A stretch of 64,000 bases of DNA from Streptomyces spiralis (GCF_014654675.1 NZ_BNBC01000009.1:146464-210463), one strand, 5' to 3'; counted from the first letter of the stretch, positions 1 through 8,973 are shown. A program made the numbers and translations. The notes: a model not told the origin generated them from the letters alone.

Positions 1-61
1 CATCGACTGATTTTTAGCCACGCCCTGAGATTCGCGAAGGCCCCAGAGTCGCACTCACACA

Positions 62-91
62 GGCCGGACACTTCTCCGGCCGCTCTTTCTT
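62..91 (+). terminator. Rho-independent terminator of an upstream gene
   Basis: A 7-bp perfect stem (GGCCGGA / TCCGGCC) with a 6-nt loop spans 62-81 and is followed by a T-rich tract (gctctttctt). This is the classic intrinsic-terminator layout for a rightward transcript. The gene it serves lies to the left of the window. The rest of 1-259 holds no convincing gene. Confidence 0.6.
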
Positions 92-198
92 ATCACCCGG
101 CACCGACACGCCACCGGGCCGCGTCCGCCCCTGTTCCCAAGGGAGAACCGGCCCGTGATGCCCCCGTTACGCGCCTTCACGACCCCTTCACGCGGGGC

Positions 199-254
199 AC
201 GCGCCGGTCTTCACGCGCCGGTCTTCACGCGCCGGTCTTCACGCGCCGGTCTTC
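199..254. repeat. Four tandem copies of a 14-bp unit
   Basis: Four exact, contiguous copies of acgcgccggtcttc occupy 199-212, 213-226, 227-240 and 241-254, ending six bases before the stop codon of the leftward ABC-F gene. The unit is not self-complementary enough to form an obvious terminator. It looks like slippage-generated satellite DNA in the gene's 3' flank. Confidence 0.9.
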
Positions 255-259
255 ACCGC

Positions 260-2071
260 CTAGGCGTCCTCGGCCAGTTCGAGCCAGCGCAGCTCCAGTT
301 CCTCGCGCTCCCCCGTCAGGTCGCGCAGCCGGGCGTCGAGTTCGGCCACCTTCGCGAAGTCCGTGGCGTTCTCGGCGATCTGGGCGTGCAACGTGGTCTC
401 CTTCTCGGAGATCCGGTCCAACTGCCGCTCGATCTTCTGGAGTTCCTTCTTCGCGGCGCGCTGCTCGGCGGCGCTCTTCTCCGTGGTCGCCGGCTTGGGC
501 GCGGCGGTGGCGGCGGCGCGCGCGGCGACCGACTCCTCCATGCTCCGGCGCCGCTCAAGGTACTCGTCGATGCCGCGCGGCAGCATGCGCAGCGTGCCGT
601 CGCCGAGGAGGGCGTGCACCGTGTCGGTGGTGCGCTCGACGAAGAACCGGTCGTGGGAGATGACGATCATCGAGCCGGGCCAGCCGTCGAGGAGGTCCTC
701 CAGCTGGGTGAGGGTCTCGATGTCGAGATCGTTGGTGGGCTCGTCGAGGAAGAGGACGTTGGGCTCGTCCATGAGCAGGCGCAGCAGCTGAAGCCGGCGC
801 CGCTCACCGCCGGACAGGTCGCCCACCGGCGTCCACTGCTTCTCCTTGCTGAAGCCGAACATCTCGCACAGCTGGCCGGCGGTCATCTCCCGCCCCTTGC
901 CGAGATCCACGCGCTCGCGCACCTGCTGCACGGCCTCCAGGACCCGCCAGGTGGGGTCGAGTTCGGCGACCTCCTGGGACAGGTACGCCAGCTTCACCGT
1001 CCTGCCGACGGCGATCCGGCCGCCCGCGGGCTGTGCCTCGCCCTCGGTCCGGGCGGCCTGCTGCATGGCCCGCAGCAGGGAGGTCTTGCCGGCGCCGTTG
1101 ACGCCGACGAGACCGATGCGGTCGCCGGGGCCGAGCTGCCAGGTGACGTGCTTGAGCAGCACCTTGGGCCCGGCCTGGACGGTCACGTCCTCCAGGTCGA
1201 AGACGGTCTTGCCGAGCCGCGAGGAGGCGAACTTCATCAGCTCGCTGCGGTCCCGCGGCGGCGGCACGTCCTTGATCAGCTCGTTGGCGGCCTCGACGCG
1301 GAAGCGCGGCTTGGACGTACGGGCGGGGGCGCCGCGCCGCAGCCAGGCCAGCTCCTTGCGGACCAGGTTCTGCCGCTTGGCCTCCTCGGAGGCGGCGATG
1401 CGCTCGCGTTCGGCGCGCGCGAAGACGTAGTCGGAGTAGCCGCCGTCGTACTCGTGGACCGTGCCGCGCTGCACGTCCCACATGCGGGTGCAGACCTGGT
1501 CGAGGAACCACCGGTCGTGGGTGACGCAGACCAGCGCCGAGCGCCGGCTGCGCAGGTGCCCGGCGAGCCAGGCGATGCCCTCGACGTCGAGGTGGTTGGT
1601 GGGCTCGTCCAGGACGATCAGGTCCTGCTCCTCGATGAGCAGCTTGGCCAGCGCGATGCGCCGCCGCTCACCACCGGACAACGGTCCGATGACGGTGTCC
1701 AGCCCCTTGGGGAAGCCGGGCAGGTCGAGCCCGCCGAACAGTCCCGTCAGCACGTCCCTGACCTTGGCGTTGCCCGCCCACTCGTGGTCGGCCATGTCCC
1801 GGATGACCTCGTGCCGGACGGTCGCCTCGGGGTCGAGGGAGTCGTGCTGCGTGAGCACCCCGAGCCGCAGCCCGCCGGAGTGCGTGACCCGCCCGGAGTC
1901 GGCCTCCTCCAGCTTGGCGAGCATCCGGATGAGCGTGGTCTTGCCGTCGCCGTTGCGTCCGACGACCCCGATCCGGTCCCCCTCGGACACGCCGAGTGAC
2001 ACACCGTCGAGCAGGGCACGCGTGCCGTACACCTTGCTGACGTTCTCGACATTGACCAGGTTGACGGCCAT
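260..2071 (-). CDS. ABC-F family ATPase (Uup-type), duplicated ATP-binding domains
   Basis: This 603-residue protein has two ATP-binding cassettes and no membrane segments, as in the soluble ABC-F family, which acts on ribosomes or nucleic acids rather than in transport. Walker A motifs (GRNGDGKTT near residue 40; GVNGAGKTS near 325) and two LSGGERRR signatures, each followed by a Walker B aspartate in a LDEPTN block, are visible. After an Ala-rich linker, the last ~70 residues form a charged coiled coil resembling the C-terminal domain of E. coli Uup. The ATG is preceded by AGGAG at 4-nt spacing. Uup/EttA-type housekeeping and antibiotic-resistance ABC-F proteins share this build; the coiled coil favours Uup, but function cannot be fixed from sequence. 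Confidence 0.9.
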   Translation of the reverse strand: MAVNLVNVENVSKVYGTRALLDGVSLGVSEGDRIGVVGRNGDGKTTLIRMLAKLEEADSGRVTHSGGLRLGVLTQHDSLDPEATVRHEVIRDMADHEWAGNAKVRDVLTGLFGGLDLPGFPKGLDTVIGPLSGGERRRIALAKLLIEEQDLIVLDEPTNHLDVEGIAWLAGHLRSRRSALVCVTHDRWFLDQVCTRMWDVQRGTVHEYDGGYSDYVFARAERERIAASEEAKRQNLVRKELAWLRRGAPARTSKPRFRVEAANELIKDVPPPRDRSELMKFASSRLGKTVFDLEDVTVQAGPKVLLKHVTWQLGPGDRIGLVGVNGAGKTSLLRAMQQAARTEGEAQPAGGRIAVGRTVKLAYLSQEVAELDPTWRVLEAVQQVRERVDLGKGREMTAGQLCEMFGFSKEKQWTPVGDLSGGERRRLQLLRLLMDEPNVLFLDEPTNDLDIETLTQLEDLLDGWPGSMIVISHDRFFVERTTDTVHALLGDGTLRMLPRGIDEYLERRRSMEESVAARAAATAAPKPATTEKSAAEQRAAKKELQKIERQLDRISEKETTLHAQIAENATDFAKVAELDARLRDLTGEREELELRWLELAEDA

Positions 2072-2228
2072 TTCACTCCTGTGCAGGGGGGCGGGTCAGC
2101 CTTCAAGCGTAGGGCCTTCGGGGTGGGGGGTGACGCGCGAGGGGATGGTCACTCTTTGTGATGACGTGATCGGGAAACGGCCGCTACCGTGGAGGGCAGG
2201 CAGCAGGATCCCGTCCATGGGAGGAACC

Positions 2229-2822
2229 ATGACCGCCGAGTCCGTCAAGCACCGAGTCGAGTGGCCGGTGCCACCGCAGGACGGCTACACCGTGGACGAC
2301 CTGTTCACGCTGCCGGATCTCCCGCCGCACACCGAGCTGATCGACGGGAGCCTGGTGTTCGTGAGTCCGCAGCGCCGTTTCCACTACCTTGTGATCAACT
2401 TGCTGTTCAACGGGCTCTGCAGCTCGCTCGCCCCGGAGTTCAGTGTCGAACGGGAGATGACCGTCGTCCTCGACAAGCGCAACGGCCCGGAACCCGACGT
2501 CAGCGTGGTTCGGGCCGACGCGGTCACCGGGCTGGAGCAGACCAGGTTTCAGGCCGAGGACGTACTGCTCGCCGTGGAGGTCGTGTCCCCGGACTCGGAA
2601 TCCCGCGACCGTACGACCAAACCGCAGAAGTACGCCGCCGCGGGCATCCCGAACTTCTGGCGGGTCGAGCAGGACGGAACCACGGGCGGGCCCATCATTC
2701 ACGTCTATGAGCTCGAACCACTCAGCAACTCCTACGTACACATGGGCATACACCGCGAACGGATCAAGGTTGACAAGCCCTACCCCATCGACATCGACCT
2801 GACCGCGATTGGCAAGGGCTGA
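2229..2822 (+). CDS. Uma2 family PD-(D/E)xK nuclease-like protein
   Basis: A 197-residue protein of the Uma2 (DUF820) family, a restriction-endonuclease-fold group that is expanded in Streptomyces and cyanobacteria and whose biological role is largely unknown. The family core is visible: an N-terminal LPHTEL-like block with glutamate (around 35), PEPDVSVV (about 90) and EVVSPDSESRDRTTKPQKYAAAGI (about 118-140, split here by E, D and K ligands), giving the E...D...ExK nuclease pattern. The ATG at 2229 is chosen because GGGAGGA lies 3-9 nt upstream; an ATG at 2217 has no such site. It stands alone, convergent with ispE, so context does not reveal a partner. Confidence 0.82.
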   Translation: MTAESVKHRVEWPVPPQDGYTVDDLFTLPDLPPHTELIDGSLVFVSPQRRFHYLVINLLFNGLCSSLAPEFSVEREMTVVLDKRNGPEPDVSVVRADAVTGLEQTRFQAEDVLLAVEVVSPDSESRDRTTKPQKYAAAGIPNFWRVEQDGTTGGPIIHVYELEPLSNSYVHMGIHRERIKVDKPYPIDIDLTAIGKG

Positions 2823-2827
2823 GCTCC

Positions 2828-3721
2828 TCAGAGAACCGCCGCCCCCACCGCCGGGCTCTCCGCCGTCCGCACTGTCCGGCACGTCCCCGACGCGAGCAGC
2901 GCCCCCGCCACCGAAGCGGCCGTCTCCGTGTCAGGGACCAGGAACGCCGTCGTAGGCCCCGACCCCGACACCAGCCCCGCCCGCGCGCCCGCCGCACGCC
3001 CCGCCGCGAGTGTGTCCGCCAGCGACGGCCGCAGGGACAGCGCCGCGGGCTGGAGGTCGTTGGAGAGCGCGGCGGCGAGCGCGGTCGCGTCCCCCTTCGC
3101 CAGCGCGGCCAGCAGGTCCTCGGAGGCCACCGGTTCGGGGACCTCGATCCCCTCGTTGAGCCGGTCGAACTCGCCGTACACCGCCGGCGTGGACAGCCCG
3201 CCGTCGGCGACCGCGAACACCCAGTGGAAGGTGCCGCCCACCTCCAGGGCCGTCAGCTGCTCGCCGCGCCCGGTCCCGAGCGCCGCCCCGCCGACCAGGC
3301 TGAACGGCACGTCGCTGCCCAGTTCGGCACAGATGGCGAGGAGTTCGGCGCGCGAGGCGCCCGTACCCCACAGCGTGTTGCAGGCGAGCAGCGCCCCCGC
3401 GCCGTCCGCGCTGCCGCCCGCCATGCCGCCGGCGACCGGGATGTCCTTGGCGATGTGGATGTGGACGGCCGGCTCGATGCCCCGGCGCGCGGCGAGCGCG
3501 ACGGCCGCGCGGGCGGCGAGGTTGGTGCGATCCAGGGGGACCTGGGCGGCGTCCGGGCCCTCGCAGGTGACGCGGAGTTCGTCCGCGGGCGTGACGGTGA
3601 CCTCGTCGTACAGGCCGACCGCGAGGAAGACGTTCGCCAGGTCGTGGAAGCCGTCCGGGCGGGCGGCGCCGACGGCGAGCTGGACGTTGACCTTGGCCGG
3701 GACGCGGACGGTGACGCTCAC
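2828..3721 (-). CDS. ispE: 4-diphosphocytidyl-2-C-methyl-D-erythritol kinase
   Basis: IspE phosphorylates 4-CDP-2-C-methyl-D-erythritol with ATP in the cytosolic MEP pathway that makes isopentenyl diphosphate. The 297-residue protein has the GHMP-kinase layout: N-terminal [11 protein letters not shown] substrate loop, the glycine-rich phosphate loop [16 protein letters not shown] (about residues 95-110) and a C-terminal GSGPTTAFL motif. The GTG start overlaps the rsmA stop in a GTGA junction, so the two genes are translationally coupled; an rsmA-ispE pair is a standard actinobacterial arrangement. Length and motifs are normal for the family. Confidence 0.96.
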   Translation of the reverse strand: MSVTVRVPAKVNVQLAVGAARPDGFHDLANVFLAVGLYDEVTVTPADELRVTCEGPDAAQVPLDRTNLAARAAVALAARRGIEPAVHIHIAKDIPVAGGMAGGSADGAGALLACNTLWGTGASRAELLAICAELGSDVPFSLVGGAALGTGRGEQLTALEVGGTFHWVFAVADGGLSTPAVYGEFDRLNEGIEVPEPVASEDLLAALAKGDATALAAALSNDLQPAALSLRPSLADTLAAGRAAGARAGLVSGSGPTTAFLVPDTETAASVAGALLASGTCRTVRTAESPAVGAAVL

Positions 3722-4590
3722 TGGTTGTCGGACTCCCTGTGCTCTGCGATACGCGCGAACTCTTCCACAGTCAGCGATTCACCGCGCGCCTGCGGCGACA
3801 CCCCGGCCGCGACCAGGGCCGCCTCGGCCGCCGCGGCCGACCCGGCCCATCCGGCGAGCGCGGCCCGCAGGGTCTTGCGGCGCTGGGCGAAGGCCGCGTC
3901 GACCACGGCGAACACCTCGCCCTTGGTGGCCGTGGTCTTGATCGGCTCGGTGCGCCGCACCAGCGACACCAGCCCGCTGTCGACGTTCGGCGCGGGCCAG
4001 AAGACGTTGCGGCCGATCGCGCCGGCCCGCTTGACCTCGGCGTACCAGTTCGCCTTCACGGACGGCACGCCGTACACCTTGGAGCCGGGAGCGGCGGCGA
4101 GCCGGTCGGCGACCTCCGACTGCACCATCACGAGGGTGCGCTCGATGCTCGGGAAGGTGTCGAGCATGTGCAGCAGCACGGGGACGGCGACGTTGTAGGG
4201 CAGGTTCGCCACCAGGGCGGTCGGGGCCGGGCCCGGCAGCTCGGTGACGTGCATGGCGTCGGAGTGCACCAGGGCGAACCGGTCGGCGCGGTCGGGCATG
4301 CGGGCGGCGACGGTCGAGGGCAGCGCGGCGGCGAGCACGTCGTCGATCTCGACGGCGGTCACCCGGTCGGCGGCCTGGAGCAGCGCCAGGGTGAGCGAGC
4401 CGAGCCCCGGGCCGACCTCGACGACCACGTCCTCGGGGTGCACGTCGGCGGTGCGGACGATGCGGCGGACCGTGTTCGCGTCGATCACGAAGTTCTGGCC
4501 GCGCTGTTTGGTGGGGCGTACGCCGAGGGCGGCCGCCAGCTCACGGACGTCGGCGGGGCCCAGGAGGGCGTCGGGGGTGGGGCTGCTCAC
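3718..4590 (-). CDS. rsmA: 16S rRNA (adenine1518/1519-N6)-dimethyltransferase
   Basis: RsmA (KsgA) dimethylates two adjacent adenosines in the 3' hairpin of 16S rRNA during late 30S assembly; loss causes kasugamycin resistance. The 290-residue protein begins the catalytic core at QRGQNFVID, followed by the SAM-binding [13 protein letters not shown] (about residue 60) and the NLPYNV catalytic motif (about 130). It is the second-last gene of the leftward tatD-rpf-rsmA-ispE cluster and overlaps ispE by 4 bp. The 91-bp gap to the rpf stop leaves room for a separate promoter. Confidence 0.96.
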   Translation of the reverse strand: MSSPTPDALLGPADVRELAAALGVRPTKQRGQNFVIDANTVRRIVRTADVHPEDVVVEVGPGLGSLTLALLQAADRVTAVEIDDVLAAALPSTVAARMPDRADRFALVHSDAMHVTELPGPAPTALVANLPYNVAVPVLLHMLDTFPSIERTLVMVQSEVADRLAAAPGSKVYGVPSVKANWYAEVKRAGAIGRNVFWPAPNVDSGLVSLVRRTEPIKTTATKGEVFAVVDAAFAQRRKTLRAALAGWAGSAAAAEAALVAAGVSPQARGESLTVEEFARIAEHRESDNQ

Positions 4591-4681
4591 GGCACAAGGG
4601 TACGGGGGTCCGGACCAGGTCTCGTCCTGGTCCGGCCTGCTCGACGAGACACCCCCCAGCCGTGCAGCCTGTCACACCCCC

Positions 4682-5971
4682 CTAGCCGTGCAGCCTGTTC
4701 CCGCACTGCGGCCAGGGGCCGGCCCCGCGCCGGACGTACAGCTTCTTGGCGCGGTACGTCTGTTCCTCCGCCGACGCGTCCTGCGGGCGGCCCCGGCCGC
4801 CGAGGCTGTGCCAGGTGCCCTCGTCGAGCTGGTACAGGCCCCCGTACGTGCCGGACGAGTCCACCGCGTCCGGCCGGCCACCGGACTCGCACTGCGCGAG
4901 ACCCTGCCAGTTCAGGTGGTCGGTGCCCCGTACCGACGGCGGGTGGGGCCGTGTGCCGACCTTGACGATCTGCGAGCGCGGTGCGCGCACCACCTCCGAC
5001 TCCACGCGCCGCGGCCGCTGCCGTACGCCGTTGACGGTGCGCAGGGTGTACGTGACCCGGAGCACCCCCGGCCGGCCGGCCCGTTCGACGATCTCCGTGC
5101 CCCGGAACAGGGTGGGATCGGCGGTGCGGCGCACGGTGAAGGGGATGGGCTCCTCGCGCACCTCGCGCATGCCGGTGATGCGCAGCACGGTGACGGTCTG
5201 CCCGTCGCGCGGGAAGCTGCCGGGCGGCACGGAGGTGGTGTCCTCGCCGCGCAGGGTGACTCCGGCCTCCTCCACCGCCTGCCCGACGGTCGGGGCGTTG
5301 GTGCGGATGGTGCGGGCGCGGCCGTCGGCCATGATCGTGACCGAGCGTTCGGTGCGCACGTCGAGCGTGAGTCCGGCGTGTCCGATCGGCCGGGAGCCCG
5401 GGACCGACAGATACGCGCCCTCCACGCGCACTCCCCACTGCCTGAGCGCCCCCTCGACGGTGCGGGCCGTCGTCCACAGCGCGTGCCGCTGTCCGTCCAG
5501 GGTGAGCCGGACCGGGTGACCGTGGCGGACCGAGACCTCGTCGCCACTGGTGAGGGCCGCGCCGGGGGCGGGTGCCACCGTGTCGTGGGCGCCGAGCCGC
5601 ACGCCCTGCTCGACCAGCAGTTCGGAGACGTCGTCGGCGAAGGTGTGCAGGGTGCGCGACCGGCCGTCGACGCTCAGCTCGATCGCCTTGTCCTGGGCGA
5701 CGAACGCGGTGGTGCCGCCCGCCAGGCAGGCGACGACCAGCGCCTGCGGCAGCAGCCGTCGTACGCCCGTCTCCGGACGCTCCGGGGAGCGCGCCCTGCG
5801 CCGCCGCGCGCCCCGGCGCGCCCCGCCGCGCCGCGTCTGCCGGGGAACCGACGGCTCCGGCTCACCGGTCTCACGGGTCCCGGCGGTCTCGTCATACGCC
5901 TCATACGCCTCGTACGACGGGCCGCAGGGCTCATACGGCGGGCGGTACGTCTCGTACGGCCGGCTGCTCAC
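4682..5971 (-). CDS. RpfB-like resuscitation-promoting factor (DUF348-G5-transglycosylase)
   Basis: A secreted or membrane-anchored peptidoglycan hydrolase of the RpfB type (429 residues), which cleaves cell-wall glycan during spore germination or regrowth. Order: a cytosolic Tyr-rich tail (residues 1-40, several Y-E/Y-R pairs), a basic stretch, one membrane/signal segment (about 73-93), three DUF348 ubiquitin-like modules (about 95-265), a G5 domain (about 270-345) and the C-terminal transglycosylase-like domain with the catalytic Glu in AQCESGG. The GTG at 5971 is chosen because GGAG sits 9 nt upstream and because a strong promoter (6022-6050) places the transcript start near 6015, downstream of the ATG at 6043 that would give a longer product. 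Its neighbours are tatD upstream and rsmA downstream. Confidence 0.9.
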   Translation of the reverse strand: MSSRPYETYRPPYEPCGPSYEAYEAYDETAGTRETGEPEPSVPRQTRRGGARRGARRRRARSPERPETGVRRLLPQALVVACLAGGTTAFVAQDKAIELSVDGRSRTLHTFADDVSELLVEQGVRLGAHDTVAPAPGAALTSGDEVSVRHGHPVRLTLDGQRHALWTTARTVEGALRQWGVRVEGAYLSVPGSRPIGHAGLTLDVRTERSVTIMADGRARTIRTNAPTVGQAVEEAGVTLRGEDTTSVPPGSFPRDGQTVTVLRITGMREVREEPIPFTVRRTADPTLFRGTEIVERAGRPGVLRVTYTLRTVNGVRQRPRRVESEVVRAPRSQIVKVGTRPHPPSVRGTDHLNWQGLAQCESGGRPDAVDSSGTYGGLYQLDEGTWHSLGGRGRPQDASAEEQTYRAKKLYVRRGAGPWPQCGNRLHG

Positions 5972-6021
5972 GCAGACACACTCCACAGGGCTGGGTCCGA
6001 GGGGTCGGATCGGAGCCCCAG

Positions 6022-6050
6022 AACCTAGCGGAGCGGTCGTCACTCTCCAA
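6022..6050 (-). promoter_or_regulatory. Housekeeping-type promoter of the rpf gene
   Basis: On the minus strand TTGGAG (6045-6050) and TAGGTT (6022-6027) are separated by exactly 17 nt, a good HrdB-type -35/-10 pair. The predicted transcript start is near 6015, giving a leader of about 45 nt before the GTG at 5971. The leader is far too short for a ydaO/c-di-AMP riboswitch, which controls some other actinobacterial rpf genes. Confidence 0.55.
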
Positions 6051-6099
6051 AGCGGCGCGACTACGGAGGGTGCTTACGGTGACGGTCGGAGCGTGACGG

Positions 6100-6978
6100 T
6101 CAGTAGGCGAAGGCGCGGGCGGTGTTCGCGGCGAGGGCCGTCGCCAGCGCGTCCTCGTCGATGCCGCGCACGGCGGCCATCGCGCGCACCGTGACGGGGA
6201 TCAGATACGGCGCGTTCGGCCGCCCCCGGTACGGCGCCGGGGTGAGGAAGGGCGCGTCGGTCTCCACCAGGACCAGCTCCAGCGGGGCGACGGCGAGGGC
6301 GTCCCGCAGGTTCTGGGCGTTCTTGAAGGTGACGTTGCCGGCGAAGGACATGAACCAGCCCGCGCGGGCGCAGATCTCGGCCATCTCGGCGTCGCCGGAG
6401 TAGCAGTGGAACACCGTCCGCTCGGGGGCGCCCTCCTCCTTCAGGACGCGCAGGACGTCGGCGTGGGCCTCGCGGTCGTGGATGACGAGGGCCTTGCCGT
6501 GCCGCTTGGCGATCTCGATGTGGGCGCGGAAGGACCTCTCCTGCGCCTCCTTGCCCTCGGGCCCGGTGCGGAAGTAGTCCAGTCCCGTCTCGCCGACGCC
6601 CCTGACCTGCGGCAGCGCGGCAAGACGGTCGATCTCGGCGAGTGCCTCGTCGAGAGCGGCGTCACCACCGGGCTTCCGGGCGCCCTGCCGGGACCATCCG
6701 TCGGGGTCCCCGTGGACGATGCGCGGCGCCTCGTTCGGGTGGAGGGCGACCGTCGCGTGGACGCTCTCGTACGCGGCGGCCGTGTCGGCGGCCCAGCGCG
6801 AGCTGTTGATGTCGCAGCCGACCTGGACGACCGTGGTCACCCCCACCGACGCGGCCTTGGCCAGGCCTTCCTCGACCGTGCCGGACTGCATGTCGAGGTG
6901 GGTGTGCGAGTCGGCGACCGGTATCCGGAGGGGTTCCGGAAGCGGGGGCGCCGCGTTCTTGTCGGCATCGGAAGACAT
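6100..6978 (-). CDS. TatD family metal-dependent hydrolase (DNase)
   Basis: A 292-residue TatD-type TIM-barrel metallohydrolase, a family with 3'-5' exonuclease activity linked to DNA repair and RNA turnover. The metal ligands are visible: DSHTHLD near residue 25 (HxH), a GETGLD glutamate (about 140), HIEIAKRHG/VIHDREAH histidines and VETDAPFLTP with the last aspartate (about 240). The N-terminal ~20 residues are a Pro-rich extension relative to E. coli TatD. The tatD-rpf-rsmA-ispE order is conserved in actinomycetes. Substrate assignments for this family remain uncertain. Confidence 0.92.
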   Translation of the reverse strand: MSSDADKNAAPPLPEPLRIPVADSHTHLDMQSGTVEEGLAKAASVGVTTVVQVGCDINSSRWAADTAAAYESVHATVALHPNEAPRIVHGDPDGWSRQGARKPGGDAALDEALAEIDRLAALPQVRGVGETGLDYFRTGPEGKEAQERSFRAHIEIAKRHGKALVIHDREAHADVLRVLKEEGAPERTVFHCYSGDAEMAEICARAGWFMSFAGNVTFKNAQNLRDALAVAPLELVLVETDAPFLTPAPYRGRPNAPYLIPVTVRAMAAVRGIDEDALATALAANTARAFAY

Positions 6979-7428
6979 GCCCCGATCCTACGAAAGGGAC
7001 AAGCCCTGCCGGACCCACCGACGCCACCCCACCGGCCGACCACAGCCCAGCCGACCGGCCGACGGCCGCACACAGCCCGACCGCAGACCGATCGCCCGAC
7101 CGGTAGCCGCGCACAGGCCCACCACCGACCGCAGAACATCCGCCGGCCGCTCACCGACCGCCGGCCCGTCGACCAGCCGTCCGCACAGCGCGGCCGGCCA
7201 GCCGACCGTCAGCCCGACGCCCGCCCCCGAGCCGACCGCAGGTCCATCCACCGACCGCCGGCCCCACCGCCGAGCCCAGGCCGACCACCGACCGCTCGCC
7301 GACCGGCAGACCGGCAGACCGGCAGACCGCAGGCCACCCCGCCGGCCGTAGGTCCGTCCGCAAGCCGACCGGCAGACCGGCCGGAGGTCGGTCCGCCGCG
7401 CCGGCCCGTCAGCCCGCCGACCGTTCCG
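6979..7428. repeat. 450-bp low-complexity intergenic spacer rich in GACCG repeats
   Basis: Between tatD and the zinc-ribbon gene, about 7010-7428 is built almost entirely from degenerate GACCG/CCGACC words, with one clean 8-bp tandem array (gaccggca, three copies, 7301-7324). Open frames exist on both strands but translate to Pro/Arg/Thr-rich or Gly/Val/Arg-rich low-complexity peptides without ribosome-binding sites, so no gene is called. This looks like expanded simple-sequence DNA. Confidence 0.8.
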
Positions 7429-7863
7429 TCAGCCCGCCTTGCGGTGGTGGAACGGATGCAGCAGGTCGGACAGGTGCCAGTGATGGGGCTCCGGTCGGCC
7501 GGTCCCCGTCTCCTCCCCGGGCGCGGACTCGGGTGCCGGGTCCATCACGGGACCTGCCGGGCGCTGGTGCCGGTGCTCGTGTTCGTGCAGGTGGCTCTGT
7601 GCCGACGACACCCGGCCCGCCCGCATGATCCGCACGACGTGGCCGTCGCAGTTGCGGCAGCTGGGCCTGGACAGCGGCGACGGCACGACCCGGCCGTCAG
7701 CCACGTACAGCACGAAATCGTTGCCGTCGGCGTCCGTGTGGTGCTCTATCTCGTACGACTGCTCCCAGCCGTGCCCGCATCGCATGCAGGCGAAGGAGTA
7801 CGACTCGTTGACGACGGCGGCAGCCGCGCCGCGGTGGCCGGCCTGCCCTGTGATCTCGCTCAT
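7429..7863 (-). CDS. Zinc-ribbon protein with histidine-rich tail, unknown function
   Basis: A 144-residue protein with no named function. The N-terminal half has two CxxC knuckles (CMRC around residue 26 and CRNC around 69) separated by about 40 residues, a treble-clef or zinc-ribbon layout. The C-terminal half is low-complexity and His-rich (HLHEHEHRH, HHWHLSDLLHPFHHRKAG), suggesting metal binding or storage. The ATG has GAGGAG 5 nt upstream. The gene stands alone after the repetitive spacer. Small proteins of this type occur in streptomycetes without characterised roles. Confidence 0.78.
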   Translation of the reverse strand: MSEITGQAGHRGAAAAVVNESYSFACMRCGHGWEQSYEIEHHTDADGNDFVLYVADGRVVPSPLSRPSCRNCDGHVVRIMRAGRVSSAQSHLHEHEHRHQRPAGPVMDPAPESAPGEETGTGRPEPHHWHLSDLLHPFHHRKAG

Positions 7864-8127
7864 GCCAGCTCCTCGTTTCCGCTGGGCGAAGGGACCGATC
7901 CGTCCCTTCCTCCAGTGGACGCCTCAGTCGGCGCCCGCGCAGCAGGCCTGTCGAGTGTTGGAGCCGATTTGGACCGCGCTTGCCCAAGGCTCCCCTGAAC
8001 GGCAGGTGTCGCTTTGCCTTCCCGAAACGGCCCTTTGCCCCCGCATGGGGCGCGCGCTCATGCGAGATACGCCCTGCTCAGAGTGGGTGTGAGCGCCGTC
8101 TCGCAACCCGCGCGCGACCTCCCCGCG

Positions 8128-8973
8128 TCAACCCGCGTGCTTCGCCGCCACCACCGCGTCGAACACCTCGCGCTTGGGCACCCCGGCCTCCGCGGCGACC
8201 GCCGCGATGGCCTCCTTGCGCCGCTCGCCGGCCTCCTCGCGGACCCGTACCCGCCGCACCAGCTCCTCGGGACCGATCTCCTCCGGCCCCTTCTCCGGCG
8301 CCCCCTCGACCACCACCGTGATCTCGCCGCGCACCCCCTCCGCGGCCCACGCGGCCAGCTCGCCCAGTCCGCCGCGCCTGACCTCCTCGTAGGTCTTGGT
8401 CAGCTCGCGGCACACGGCGGCCCGCCGCCCGGAGCCGAACACCTCGGCCATCGCCGCCAGGGTGTCGTCGAGCCGGTGCGGGGCCTCGAAGTAGACCAGG
8501 GTGCGCCGCTCGTCGGCGACCTCCCGCAGCCGGGAGAGCCGCTCGCCCGCCTTGCGCGGCAGGAACCCCTCGAAGCAGAACCGGTCGACCGGCAGGCCGG
8601 ACAGCGCCAGCGCGGTGAGCACGGCGGACGGCCCGGGCACGGCGGTCACCCGCACGTCCTTGGCCACGGCCGCCGCGACCAGCCGGTAGCCGGGGTCCGA
8701 CACCGACGGCATGCCCGCGTCCGTCACCAGCAGCACCCGCGCTCCGCCGAGCAGCTCCTCGACCAGCTCCGGCGTCCGGGCGGACTCGTTGCCCTCGAAG
8801 TACGACACGATCCGCCCGCGCGGTGTCACGCCGAGCGCCTGCGCGAGCCGGCGCAGCCGCCGGGTGTCCTCCGCGGCGACCACGTCCGCGCCCGACAGTT
8901 CCTCGGCGAGCCGGGGCGGCGCGTCCTGGACGTCGCCGATGGGGGTGCCGGCCAAAACTAGGGTTCCACTCAC
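8128..8973 (-). CDS. rsmI: 16S rRNA (cytidine1402-2'-O)-methyltransferase
   Basis: RsmI 2'-O-methylates C1402 at the ribosomal P site. The 281-residue protein shows the tetrapyrrole-methylase fold: LVLAGTPIGD at the N-terminus, EDTRRLRRL (about 40), TDAGMPSVSDPG SAM-site loop (about 80), AVPGPSAVLTALALSGLP, and YFEAPHR. The GTG at 8973 is preferred over the in-frame ATG at 8982 and the longer frame to 9075, because GAGAGG lies 9 nt upstream of the GTG and abuts the ATG, and because family members start at this point. It is divergent from pmt, with 141 bp between the start codons. Confidence 0.94.
   Translation of the reverse strand: MSGTLVLAGTPIGDVQDAPPRLAEELSGADVVAAEDTRRLRRLAQALGVTPRGRIVSYFEGNESARTPELVEELLGGARVLLVTDAGMPSVSDPGYRLVAAAVAKDVRVTAVPGPSAVLTALALSGLPVDRFCFEGFLPRKAGERLSRLREVADERRTLVYFEAPHRLDDTLAAMAEVFGSGRRAAVCRELTKTYEEVRRGGLGELAAWAAEGVRGEITVVVEGAPEKGPEEIGPEELVRRVRVREEAGERRKEAIAAVAAEAGVPKREVFDAVVAAKHAG

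Noticed and set aside
155..1999. 614-residue rightward frame opposite the ABC-F gene
   Set aside because: Antisense shadow; the minus strand holds Walker and signature motifs in the right order.
5972..6099. c-di-AMP (ydaO) riboswitch ahead of the rpf gene
   Set aside because: The predicted leader is only about 45 nt and the whole gap is 128 bp, too short for that riboswitch.
6988..7251. 87-residue and neighbouring frames in the repetitive spacer
   Set aside because: Low-complexity products of simple repeats without initiation signals.
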